23,615 nt of DNA, taken from positions 1 through 23,615 of IMG/VR virus record IMGVR_UViG_3300018428_000188. The stretch is one strand, 5' to 3'. Below are positions 1 through 8,282 of the stretch, one piece after another (positions within the stretch are counted from its first letter, which is position 1; each line of letters opens with the position of its first letter). The notes under the pieces were generated by a model. It saw only the letters and a program-made list of their open reading frames with translations. It searched no databases and had not been told where the DNA came from. A program made the translations under genes and the position numbers. Origin of the DNA: a virus.

Positions 1-3000
1 GCAAACACATTACCTGATGATCCTCCACTCACAAGAGTTTTATTAATATCATCATATGTTACAGCCGCAGCCTCACTATTAGCAAAACCTAAAACCGTAC
101 CAATTCCTTGTGCCCCTCCTAAAGCGGTATCATGTAAAATATTAGCGTTAGTTGCCGTGTCTTGAGGCTCAACCACCCCAAAGGCAATGTTAGTGTGTAA
201 ACTATTCCAATCTGTAGATGTAGTAGCAGTTCCCACAATATTGGCAGTGAAGCTAACGGTCTTAACTTGTCCTAAATCTCGCACCTGAGTTTGATACGTT
301 GCTCCTGAGCCAGCTAATAAATCAGTAGGTGACCCACTAATAGCTGCATATCCTGTAGATGTTCCATTTGCGTTATCTGTTGTACTTGAGTCAAAAGGAC
401 TATCTGCTTTGGCAAAAGAAAGTCCTCCTGTATTAGAATTAGCAAAACTTGGGAAGTTAAACTCACCTCTATTCGTATTTGGTATACCTGCAACCACATT
501 ACCTGATGGGGCATCTTCACTATATGCTTGTAACAAGAATAAACTAGATAGTTTAGTTGAAGTAAAGGTAACACCCACAACAGTATCACTCAAGTTACCA
601 CTAGTATCACGAGTTTTAGCTAAATAAGTAAAAGTTCCAAAAGTATCAATTGGAGCTGATTTCTTTGTTGAACCAGCACTAACAACAATATATTCCGTAG
701 CGGTCACAAAAGTACTAGCAAAATCTGCTTCTGCTAAAGTGCCGCTGGCACGTTTAATAACAATGTCTCGTAAATCTGGATCAAACAAAGAGCCATCCGC
801 ATTAGTTACATATGCCCATGAAAATTGCACTTCCTCTCCGACTTGAGCTACACTAAAATTAGTAACATTTTGTGGGGGAGTAGTTTTTCCTGCGATTGCT
901 TGACTTTTCTCTAAAGTAACTCCTCTGATTGTACCATTTAACGGAGTAACTCTAACAGTTACATTATTAACTCCTGATGCACTTCCTCTATCTACGTTGT
1001 TTATAGCAAACCTAATCTTGCCGTCAGGGTCAACTCCTTGTGCAGAAACTTTTACAGTTTGGAAGTTAGTTAAATCAGCAGCAGCTCCTCCAAGTTTATA
1101 TGATATTTCATAATCTGTAACTTCTTGATTTGTGATGTGATCAAAAATTATGGTAATTCTAACAGCCGCTCCGACAGTTTGTTCAATATATAAAGACTCT
1201 GTTATCTCTAAGTTTTCTACTTTTTGGATAGGAACTTGATTAATTAAAATGCTTTCTGTGGCGGGAGCACTTTTTCTCGCAGCACTATTTACATTTCTAG
1301 CTCGGAACACATAAATTCCTGGGTCTTGATTTTTCAATAATCTATCTGCGGGAAGTCCAATAGATTCAAAGTCAGTAGGAGTTTGTATTGAATAAACAGC
1401 GTTATTGGCTAAACTAAAACTTCCAGGGTATAAATTACTATCATAATCAAAAGTAAAAGAGCTACCAAAAACGTTATTAGTTTCTCCAATGGGGTCTGTA
1501 CTAATGTTGATAGCAGTAGTGCCTCTTGTATTAGCTAAAAGTTTTGACCCCAGTTTTATTCTGTATATATTATTAGCAGTTAAGGCAACGTTGTGAGAAG
1601 CACTGTCTGTAGAATAAGTGGTATCTACAACACTATATACATTTCCACTAAAGAATTGTAGATTATCTCCCTGCTCAACAGTAGGAACTGTATAATAATC
1701 AGCTTCTACTCTGCTAGTAACTTCATCATTTAGTCCTGTAATAGTCACAGAATCGTTACTTGAAGAAGTAAAATTCCAAGCAGATGTGGGTATTTGCAGC
1801 CCGTCTACGAACACTCTCACAGCTTCTTTAAAAGGAGCACCTCTTACCAATGGTTGAACAAAATTAGTGCCAGAAGTGAGATTACCTGTAATAACATTAG
1901 ATTGAATTTCTGTAAAGGAAGTTCCAGAAATATACATTTCTCTATTATCAAAAAATCTAGTGTCCACTAATTGATTAATTGTAACAAAGAAAGGAGGAGT
2001 AGGCAAAGAGTTAAATAGGGTTGACCCTCCTGAGTGTTCATTTTCAATTATAATACTACCGTTTGACTCACTTAAATCAGTTCCAATTACGTTTGCGGTA
2101 AAATTAACTAATCTTGTGCCATGATCAACAAAGCCAAAACCTCCTACAGAAGCAGCTCGTTGATTTAAATTAAAAGCAACTTTATCAAAACCTTTTAAAC
2201 CAGAATCAAAAGTAATCCCATCATTAACCTCTAAAACGTGTTTCATAAAGTTAGTGTCACGCACTTGATGTAGACTCGCTACTTTAAATACAACATTACC
2301 ATTTGAAGTATCTGTGACATCGGGATTACTAACTGCGTCACAAATAAGTCTAATTTCTCCAGTATTAGTTTTAAAGCCATTTTTACCTGATAGAATGGAG
2401 GGTTCTCCATTAGCTAAAGGTCCAGTATTAGAAGCCGTCATAGATTTAGGACTTATAGACGCATTGTTAGTGAGATAGGAAGTAAAAATAGCATCTGGAC
2501 GACCTATTTCTACTTCAGTTTGTAAAAATAAAGGATACCCGGTTTGATCAGTCGATACATCAACCAAAAGATCATGAGTAACAGTGCCGTCATCCAGCCT
2601 TCTAGGTCTAGCCTCTAAGCTTAATTCTGGTGTTGGAGGTTGAGTTAAGCTAGAAACAGTATCATCATATCTAACAGGAACATACGCTATTAGTGAATCA
2701 GAGTCCACATACACATTAGAAATATATTCAATCCCTGTAAGAGTTATTTCTTCGTCTTCATTTCTTCCAATGGTAGTTATTTTGAACAATCTATCATTTT
2801 GGTTATCATAAAAATTATCAGGGTTAACTTCTCCAAATGTCCATAAGTCCCCTTTTTGAGGAACATTATTAGCCAAGAAGTCTCCTCCATTAACAAACCC
2901 TTTAGTATTATAATTCCAACGAGCAATGGCTTTAACTTCTACTAAATCTACTCCTGAGTCAGCATTGCTTGTTGAAAGAGTTTGAAAAGCACTATTAGAA

Positions 3001-6000
3001 ACCAAGTAATAATCCACTCTATCAGAATCCATTTTAATTACTCTGACAGCTAAAGGTTGTGAATTAGCAGTAAAAGTGCTAGCAGTAAGAGCAGGGCTTG
3101 TAAAGTGTTCCAACAAAATGTTAGCATCACCAGAGATTGAAGAGTTTGCGGCTACTTTACCACCAAATCCGTAAGCTAATCCATGAGATTTGGTAGCGAC
3201 TGTAATAATATCTCCTACAGTTAAGTTGAGAGCGTCTGTTCCTGCTACAAATTCAACTTGTCTGCGCAAAAATTTAGAAGCAGCAATCATATACTGTCCA
3301 TACCTCGAAGCTTGACTTCTACGTGTTACTCCTGCTAAGTCAATTTGTTTGATATTTTCAATTTGATTTCTGTCTCTTAGTGCCTCTTGATCATCAATTC
3401 TTACAACTTCTCGTTTGAAGTGGTTTGAGGGTTCTACGTAAGAAACATCCACCCCTGTTATAATATCGCTTTCTTTCGTGCCAGAAAATTTTAATGAATC
3501 TTTTTTAATATTAGCATCATTAAAAACAGCTACAGGAACATCATCTGGCATATCAACATTTAAAGTTACTTTACCTCCAGAGTAATACAAAAGACCTCTA
3601 AAGGTTGAAGTAATTTTATTAATTGTGTCCATTACTTGAACATCTTCTTGAATACTTAAGTCAGTAATAAATCTTCTTTCTTTGACCTGAACCCCTCTAG
3701 GAAGCCCAACAAGAGTTTCTTTAACTGTTGAAAATAAATTTCTAGGTTTATGTCTAAAAGTTCCGTCTCCAAAACCATCTACTCCTGTAAATCTTCCCGT
3801 AGTGGTATCACAGCAATCACAATATTGTGCTACTTTATAGAACATAAATTTATCTATATTTTCTTCAGCAATTCCTAAACCATAAGTGTCATTGGTTAAA
3901 ATATCATATATTATCCAAACAGGGTTTTGTGTCCAGGAATAGGTAAAAGTACCATCCCATACCCCTTCATAAATAACAGGATTAACACCAAATTGTTCTG
4001 TAGTTAGTACAGCCGTTGATGTAGCAGTAACACCTGTTAAAGTATGGCTAGCTCCTACACCGTCATCAAGAGCAATCGCAGTACCATCAGCTGCTGCTTG
4101 TGCTGAAGCGGCTAATTTAATTCTATCAGTAGTACCAGTTTTAATAACAAAGTAATTAGTCCCGCTTGTTAATCCAGTAACATTAGTACCTCCCCCGTTT
4201 GAGTAAGTAACTTCATCTCCTGTAACAATAGCGCTATAAAAGTCAGAAGACACTGTGATTTGGTTTTTACCGTCAGCTTCAACTTCTGTAGCACCATTAA
4301 ACGTTTCAGTAGGAATAACACTTGTTAAAGTATGACTTGCTCCTACACCGTCTGAAATACTAATTGCAGTACCTCCAGTAGCATTTGCGAATGAAGTAGC
4401 TAATTTAACTCTATTAGTAGTACCATCCTTAATAATAAAATAATCAGTTCCTGACGTTAGACCACCAACATTAGTGCCTCCCCCATTAGCATATGTAACT
4501 TTTGAGCCAGTAACAATTACATCATAAAAAGCAGAAGCTACACTAATCTTATCGTCTGCAGCATCTTGCTCAACATCAGCAGCAGCATCAAAAGTTTCAG
4601 TAGGAATAACATCTGTTAAAGTATGACTAGCTCCTACCCCGTCTGAAATATTAATTGCAGTTCCTGCAATTGCGTTTGATAAAGAAGAAGCTAATTTAAT
4701 TCTATTGGTAGTACCTGTTTTAATAACAAAATAATCAGTTGCAGTAGTCAGACCTCCTACAGTTGTTCCTCCACCGTTTGCATAAGTAACTTTATTCCCA
4801 GTAACAATTACATCATAAAAAGAAGAAGCTACACTTATTTCATTCTTTCCATCAGCTTCAATTGCTGTAGCAGCATTAAAAGTTTCTGGAGAAGGAGCTG
4901 CAATAGTAATTGTTGGAGTGCTAGTATACCCCGTTCCTTGGTTCGTTACTATAAGTGCTGTAACTTTTCCTGTTGTAAGTGTCGCGGTAGCGGTAGCAGT
5001 AGAGCCACCACCACCACTTATAGATACCAAGGGAGCAGAAGTATATCCAGAACCTGCGTTTGTTATTGTTAAAGATTCAACTTTTCTTTCGGCGTTTCCA
5101 TCTATATTTGATTGTAGATAATAACCTTGCTGTGTGTATCCTATATTAGTAGATTCACCGTCTATGGAAATGGAACCTGTTTCAGGAACTTCGAGATGTC
5201 TCCAATCAATTTCTCCATCAGCTAAAGTAGGTTGATTATAATTAGTAGGAACTTTTACTAATAAGCCTTTGACTAAAGAAGTAAATGTTGGAACTCTTCC
5301 TTCATGCTCATTAAAAGACTTAATAGCATAACCAATTAACGCTGTTCTAGGATAGGCCATATCATCATATTCAATTTCATCCCAACCAACAAATTGAATA
5401 TTGTCTGCGACCCGGTTAGAATCACTATCCCCCGAGGTTTTTTCTACTGTAAATTTATATCCAGCTACGCTTCTATGTTCTTCAGGAATCACAATATCTC
5501 TTTGAAATTTGAATCTTGTGTTTGTTTTACCACTAACAGTGTGTTCGTCTGTAGCAATCTCAGTAGTTCCTGTGCTATCAAAAACAGTAATTTTTATACT
5601 CACACTAGTACCAGATACATTACCGTTTGCATCAGATTTTTGTAGTCCTTGAATAACAAAATTAAATCGTAAAGCGTCCCAGTCTTTTGCACTAGTACTT
5701 TGTAATGTGACTGAAGCTTTTGGAATGCCCTCAACATTACCATTTTTTAGTCCAACAGCATTATTTAAATTTTGAGGAGTAACTGTTTCAGCACCAAAGA
5801 CCTCCATAGCACCCTGAGTTAATGTTCCTGTAGTTGTTAAAGTTTTAAATACTTCATTATTCTCTGTCCCATCACCTTCAATATTAATTAAGTCATCTGC
5901 AACTCCTTCATTAATTTCTATATCTTGAGGACCATTAGGATTAATTCTATAAATAGGTCCCTCACCTAATGCAACAGTTAAAAACAAAATATCAGTAGAA

Positions 6001-6545
6001 AACAAAGTGTTTGGATCTTCACGGGCTGCCGGGGCTGCTCCGCCTCCGCCTTTTCCGCCACCACCTTTATTAGATAATCTGATTCCTTGACAAATATAGT
6101 TGTGATAAGTATTAACAGTTAAATTATAAACTGTTTCCTCTAAGTAATCCTCACTTTCAATTGATAAAATCTTACTAAAATCATTATCTTCTAAAGTTAA
6201 ATATTCTCCGACTGCCCAATCTTTAGCTTCTTTATATTCATTACTCTCATCATATAAATAATGATTATCTGTAACTCTCAACACACCTTTTTCGTGGGTG
6301 ATAGTTAAAATATAACCCACAGTTTCAGAGGGAACATGCTCCCAAGTTTTTTCTACAAAAGATACCCAACGTTTATCATTCTCATCAAAGCAATAAACCT
6401 TATCATTAATTTTTATGTCTTCAATAGGAATTTCGCCCCTAGTCGTAGATACTAGAGAGCCTGCAGGAAAACAGCCACCTTTGCTTCCTGAAATAAAAGG
6501 AGTTTGACCTCCCTGTACGTTAACATATTTTTTATAAACACTCAT
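1..6545 (-). CDS. J: gpJ-like central tail tip / host specificity protein, with intein-like Hint domain (3' end beyond window)
   Basis: Lambda gpJ-type protein, which forms the tail tip hub and the receptor-binding fibre. I read the frame from ATG at 6545 (ATGA overlap with the preceding I-like gene) to the window edge: 2181 codons without a stop, so the C-terminus is missing. Layout by residue: 1-24 Gly/Lys-rich leader; 25-159 Hint domain; 160-175 Gly/Lys/Ala linker; about 176-439 J N-terminal region (EDPNTLFSTD, then GLLVKVPTNYNQP); about 440-857 an insertion holding two GYTS repeats and three 96-97 residue repeats; 858-1120 J core (YEGVWDGTFTYSW, WIIYDILTNDTYGLG, then DVSYVEPSNHFKREV and GVTRRSQASRYGQ, typical of the Phage-tail_3 region); beyond 1120 beta-rich segments with two fibronectin III-like units near 1765-1990 (TTPPQNVTNFSVAQ). 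The J assignment is firm from motifs and gene order; receptor specificity cannot be inferred. Confidence 0.93.
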   Translation of the reverse strand, partial: MSVYKKYVNVQGGQTPFISGSKGGCFPAGSLVSTTRGEIPIEDIKINDKVYCFDENDKRWVSFVEKTWEHVPSETVGYILTITHEKGVLRVTDNHYLYDESNEYKEAKDWAVGEYLTLEDNDFSKILSIESEDYLEETVYNLTVNTYHNYICQGIRLSNKGGGGKGGGGAAPAAREDPNTLFSTDILFLTVALGEGPIYRINPNGPQDIEINEGVADDLINIEGDGTENNEVFKTLTTTGTLTQGAMEVFGAETVTPQNLNNAVGLKNGNVEGIPKASVTLQSTSAKDWDALRFNFVIQGLQKSDANGNVSGTSVSIKITVFDSTGTTEIATDEHTVSGKTNTRFKFQRDIVIPEEHRSVAGYKFTVEKTSGDSDSNRVADNIQFVGWDEIEYDDMAYPRTALIGYAIKSFNEHEGRVPTFTSLVKGLLVKVPTNYNQPTLADGEIDWRHLEVPETGSISIDGESTNIGYTQQGYYLQSNIDGNAERKVESLTITNAGSGYTSAPLVSISGGGGSTATATATLTTGKVTALIVTNQGTGYTSTPTITIAAPSPETFNAATAIEADGKNEISVASSFYDVIVTGNKVTYANGGGTTVGGLTTATDYFVIKTGTTNRIKLASSLSNAIAGTAINISDGVGASHTLTDVIPTETFDAAADVEQDAADDKISVASAFYDVIVTGSKVTYANGGGTNVGGLTSGTDYFIIKDGTTNRVKLATSFANATGGTAISISDGVGASHTLTSVIPTETFNGATEVEADGKNQITVSSDFYSAIVTGDEVTYSNGGGTNVTGLTSGTNYFVIKTGTTDRIKLAASAQAAADGTAIALDDGVGASHTLTGVTATSTAVLTTEQFGVNPVIYEGVWDGTFTYSWTQNPVWIIYDILTNDTYGLGIAEENIDKFMFYKVAQYCDCCDTTTGRFTGVDGFGDGTFRHKPRNLFSTVKETLVGLPRGVQVKERRFITDLSIQEDVQVMDTINKITSTFRGLLYYSGGKVTLNVDMPDDVPVAVFNDANIKKDSLKFSGTKESDIITGVDVSYVEPSNHFKREVVRIDDQEALRDRNQIENIKQIDLAGVTRRSQASRYGQYMIAASKFLRRQVEFVAGTDALNLTVGDIITVATKSHGLAYGFGGKVAANSSISGDANILLEHFTSPALTASTFTANSQPLAVRVIKMDSDRVDYYLVSNSAFQTLSTSNADSGVDLVEVKAIARWNYNTKGFVNGGDFLANNVPQKGDLWTFGEVNPDNFYDNQNDRLFKITTIGRNEDEEITLTGIEYISNVYVDSDSLIAYVPVRYDDTVSSLTQPPTPELSLEARPRRLDDGTVTHDLLVDVSTDQTGYPLFLQTEVEIGRPDAIFTSYLTNNASISPKSMTASNTGPLANGEPSILSGKNGFKTNTGEIRLICDAVSNPDVTDTSNGNVVFKVASLHQVRDTNFMKHVLEVNDGITFDSGLKGFDKVAFNLNQRAASVGGFGFVDHGTRLVNFTANVIGTDLSESNGSIIIENEHSGGSTLFNSLPTPPFFVTINQLVDTRFFDNREMYISGTSFTEIQSNVITGNLTSGTNFVQPLVRGAPFKEAVRVFVDGLQIPTSAWNFTSSSNDSVTITGLNDEVTSRVEADYYTVPTVEQGDNLQFFSGNVYSVVDTTYSTDSASHNVALTANNIYRIKLGSKLLANTRGTTAINISTDPIGETNNVFGSSFTFDYDSNLYPGSFSLANNAVYSIQTPTDFESIGLPADRLLKNQDPGIYVFRARNVNSAARKSAPATESILINQVPIQKVENLEITESLYIEQTVGAAVRITIIFDHITNQEVTDYEISYKLGGAAADLTNFQTVKVSAQGVDPDGKIRFAINNVDRGSASGVNNVTVRVTPLNGTIRGVTLEKSQAIAGKTTPPQNVTNFSVAQVGEEVQFSWAYVTNADGSLFDPDLRDIVIKRASGTLAEADFASTFVTATEYIVVSAGSTKKSAPIDTFGTFTYLAKTRDTSGNLSDTVVGVTFTSTKLSSLFLLQAYSEDAPSGNVVAGIPNTNRGEFNFPSFANSNTGGLSFAKADSPFDSSTTDNANGTSTGYAAISGSPTDLLAGSGATYQTQVRDLGQVKTVSFTANIVGTATTSTDWNSLHTNIAFGVVEPQDTATNANILHDTALGGAQGIGTVLGFANSEAAAVTYDDINKTLVSGGSSGNVF
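4014..4880 (-). repeat. Three tandem ~290-bp repeats (96-97 residues each) inside gpJ
   Basis: Translated gpJ residues about 556-844 form three diverged copies starting at Phe556, Phe652 and Phe749. Each copy carries, in order, an ETF start, a (I/V)xVxSxFY segment, VTYxNGGGT, a GLT segment, YFxIKxGTT, IKLA or VKLA, and DGVGASHTLT. At DNA level the copies occupy roughly 4593-4880, 4302-4592 and 4014-4301. They resemble beta-rich repeats I know from marine phage and bacterial surface proteins; no enzymatic function is suggested. They are probably a stalk or binding module, and the count could vary by recombination. Confidence 0.85.
4902..5078 (-). repeat. Two GxGYTSxP-type repeats inside gpJ
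   Basis: Residues about 490-548 hold two related units: LTITNAGSGYTSAPLVSISG followed by GGG, and then LIVTNQGTGYTSTPTITI. The consensus is a short hydrophobic strand, N-x-G-(S/T)-GYTS-x-P and a further strand, sometimes closed by poly-Gly. Such units recur in structural proteins of marine phages. They lie directly before the three longer repeats and belong to the same insertion in the J core. Confidence 0.75.
6069..6473 (-). other. Hint (intein-like / BIL-like) autoprocessing domain inside gpJ, residues 25-159
   Basis: A 135-residue insert sits between GSKGG and KGGGGKGGGG of gpJ. Block A starts with Cys25 (CFPAGSLVSTTRGEIPIEDI, then KINDKVYCFDE), matching the intein/Hint N-terminus. Block B is RVTDNHYLY, with the TxxH pair Thr92 and His95. 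Block F is VYNLTVNTYHNYICQGI, with His148. The domain ends RLSN, with Asn159 in the block G position. There is no room for a homing endonuclease. Differences from a standard intein are Ser158 instead of the penultimate His and Lys160 instead of Cys/Ser/Thr at +1, as in bacterial intein-like domains. What is seen: the motifs and the clean boundaries. What is inferred: N-terminal thioester cleavage and possibly Asn-mediated C-terminal cleavage or non-canonical splicing. Confidence 0.88.
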
Positions 6546-7249
6546 GCTGCAAATTGCTCCGAAACTTTTATTAGATCGTTTTTTCCGTGATTAAATGTTT
6601 TAACATATCCAGATACTAAATGTCCACCAATTCTAGTCATACCATATCTCATTCCTACAGGGGTTCCTGTGCTAACAGTGGAAGTTAGTCCTGTGAATAA
6701 ATTGTTTTCTGTTCTTGAACCATCGTCTGTAAAAGTTCTATTATTAGAGTTACTTTTAGGTGCGGATTGTACCATTGCCATTATTCCTTGTAATGCGATT
6801 GATGCGCCAAACATAGCTATTTGTGTAAAACTAATACCTACACTACCTATCGAAAAAGCAGTTGCTCCCATAGCTTTACCTAAGCCTGCTAGGCCCCCAG
6901 CAGCTAAACCACCACTAGCTATCACAGCAACAGCTACAATTGCTATTCCTATAGCTACCATAACGCCTCCTCTACCACCGCCCACAATAGAGGGAACTAA
7001 ATAATAAACTTCATCTTTTAACTTTTTGTTAGCTTGCACCTCTGACAAATCTACTCTTTTTTTGTTTTCATTTAAGATAAAAAAATCAGTAGTTAAATTA
7101 TTTTTACTTTGTTTAATAAACTCTGCAAATTTTGGAAAAGAATTTACTAAAAAGCTCATTAAAGAATAATAGTCTTTTACTTCCACTTTTAGTTCTTTCT
7201 CATTTTTAAAATATTTTGTGGCGTTTTGGTGTATAAATAAAGTAATCAT
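6542..7249 (-). CDS. I: Tail assembly protein I-like, second copy (ubiquitin-like N-terminus)
   Basis: A 235-residue protein of the lambda gpI (TAPI) type, whose members act at the tail tip between K and J. Residues 1-88 form a predicted beta-grasp, ubiquitin-like domain (ITLFIHQNATKYF, then SFPKFAEFIKQ). It ends in a Gly-rich IVGGGRGG, followed by a long Gly/Ala/hydrophobic stretch (about 96-165) that could be membrane-active. The C-terminal segment carries ENNLFTGLTS, RYGMTRIGGHLVSGYVKT and the terminal LIKVSEQFAA. The last ten residues equal those of the upstream paralogue, so the pair arose by duplication. ATGA overlaps link it to both neighbours, which implies translational coupling to gpJ. 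Assignment rests on family features and synteny; the exact role of gpI is not settled even in lambda. Confidence 0.82.
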   Translation of the reverse strand: MITLFIHQNATKYFKNEKELKVEVKDYYSLMSFLVNSFPKFAEFIKQSKNNLTTDFFILNENKKRVDLSEVQANKKLKDEVYYLVPSIVGGGRGGVMVAIGIAIVAVAVIASGGLAAGGLAGLGKAMGATAFSIGSVGISFTQIAMFGASIALQGIMAMVQSAPKSNSNNRTFTDDGSRTENNLFTGLTSTVSTGTPVGMRYGMTRIGGHLVSGYVKTFNHGKNDLIKVSEQFAA

Positions 7250-7917
7250 GCGGCAAATTGTTCTGATACCTTAATCAGAGCCCCTTTTCCATGATTAGTG
7301 GTTTTTATATACCCGCTCACTAATTGTCCTGCAGATCGCACCTGTCCATAAATTATAGGCACATTGTTGTTACTAGAGGTAGTGTTTGTTAATCCGTTAA
7401 ATAAATTATTATCCACCCTTTCTTGAACATCAGGAGTTTGTTTCTCAGGAGGTTTAGGTGTTTTTGTAAATAACCCCATGACTCCGCTCAATACCATATT
7501 TAGTCCAGTAGAAAACGCTAGTTTTCCTAGCGTAGTTCCAAATAATTTTGTTGCACCAAGAGCAGGAAAAGCAAAAGGAGCTGCAATTAACGCAATTCCA
7601 ATAGCTATTTGTATAAAACTTCCTTTTTTACCTCCAGCACCCCCAAGAACAGGACTAATATATATCTCTTCGTGGTTAGCCCTAAGTTTATTATATTGAT
7701 AAATTTCACTTTTTATAAGTTTTTTATCCTTATCTAACAAACAAAGATTCTCAGAAATGTTTTCAGTTTGAATTTTTTTAATATACTCTCCAAACTTGGG
7801 AAAAAGATTACACACAGCAGAAATTAAAGAATCAAAATCATCACACACAACAGTATGAGTTTTGATTCCAGTTGTATATTTTAACAAAGAATTATGAAAA
7901 GTTAATGTTATTTTCAT
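7246..7917 (-). CDS. I: Tail assembly protein I-like, first copy (ubiquitin-like N-terminus)
   Basis: A 223-residue protein, the size of lambda gpI. Residues 1-90 form the ubiquitin-like domain (KITLTFHNSLLKYT, NLFPKFGEYIKKI) ending in SPVLGGAGGKK. A hydrophobic Gly/Ala stretch follows (about 100-150), then a Pro/Lys linker (KTPKPPEKQTPD) and the conserved end (NNLFNGLTNT, VPIIYGQVRSAGQLVSGYIK, LIKVSEQFAA). The N-terminal domain has diverged more from the other copy than the C-terminus has, which suggests different partners for the Ub-like parts but a common anchoring surface. It starts by ATGA overlap with the JAMM gene. Phages usually have one I gene, so the tandem pair is odd. Confidence 0.84.
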   Translation of the reverse strand: MKITLTFHNSLLKYTTGIKTHTVVCDDFDSLISAVCNLFPKFGEYIKKIQTENISENLCLLDKDKKLIKSEIYQYNKLRANHEEIYISPVLGGAGGKKGSFIQIAIGIALIAAPFAFPALGATKLFGTTLGKLAFSTGLNMVLSGVMGLFTKTPKPPEKQTPDVQERVDNNLFNGLTNTTSSNNNVPIIYGQVRSAGQLVSGYIKTTNHGKGALIKVSEQFAA

Positions 7918-8282
7918 ACTAGATGTTTTTCAGTAAACTCATCGAATTTAAGCGCGTCTATATTTTTATCTAACCAGTAGATATAAAATTTATTATTAAA
8001 ACCGACGATAAACTTAAACTCTTCAAAAACTGCTCCTTTTTTATCTTCTTCACTAGGAAGAGGGTTTTCTTCCCCTGGATGTGAGTGAAATATGCCCCAA
8101 CAATTATCTTCATGTTCAAAAAGACTTTCTGGGTCAACAACAAAACTATCTTTAGGAAAGGGGCTTATATTTTCACATGCTACATACTTAAAATCTTTTG
8201 TAATTAGTCCACAACACTCTCTAGGATACTCCGCTTGCGCATGTTTTCCCATATCACTAATTAATTTTGAAAATAAAGTCAT
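7914..8282 (-). CDS. K: JAMM/MPN metalloprotease-like tail assembly protein (N-terminal half of lambda K)
   Basis: A 122-residue Mov34/MPN/JAMM domain protein. Visible residues are Glu22 in YPRECCGL (activating Glu), His66 and His68 in FHSHPG (zinc ligands), and Ser77 and Asp80 in LPSEED. The spacing from His68 to Ser77 has eight residues between, one more than the usual HxHx7SxxD. In lambda this domain is fused in protein K to NlpC/P60; here it is a separate gene just after the NlpC/P60 genes and before the ubiquitin-like I genes. Its start overlaps the previous gene by 26 bp and has an AAGGGG ribosome site. A later Met11 start (8252) would lie past the upstream stop but would shorten the first helix, so I prefer Met1. 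Likely acts in tail tip maturation; the substrate is unknown. Confidence 0.86.
   Translation of the reverse strand: MTLFSKLISDMGKHAQAEYPRECCGLITKDFKYVACENISPFPKDSFVVDPESLFEHEDNCWGIFHSHPGEENPLPSEEDKKGAVFEEFKFIVGFNNKFYIYWLDKNIDALKFDEFTEKHLV

Noticed and set aside
4014-4880. CRISPR-like or mobile repeat array
   Set aside because: The periodicity is 288-291 bp and in frame within gpJ, with all copies coding; there are no short repeats with spacers and no transposase.
4918-5121. Plus-strand frame with Val/Pro-rich product
   Set aside because: It is the antisense of the GYTS repeats in gpJ; the composition follows from the repeats.
6069-6473. Full intein with homing endonuclease
   Set aside because: The insert is only 135 residues, with no LAGLIDADG or HNH motif, and the +1 residue is Lys, so a standard splicing intein is unlikely.
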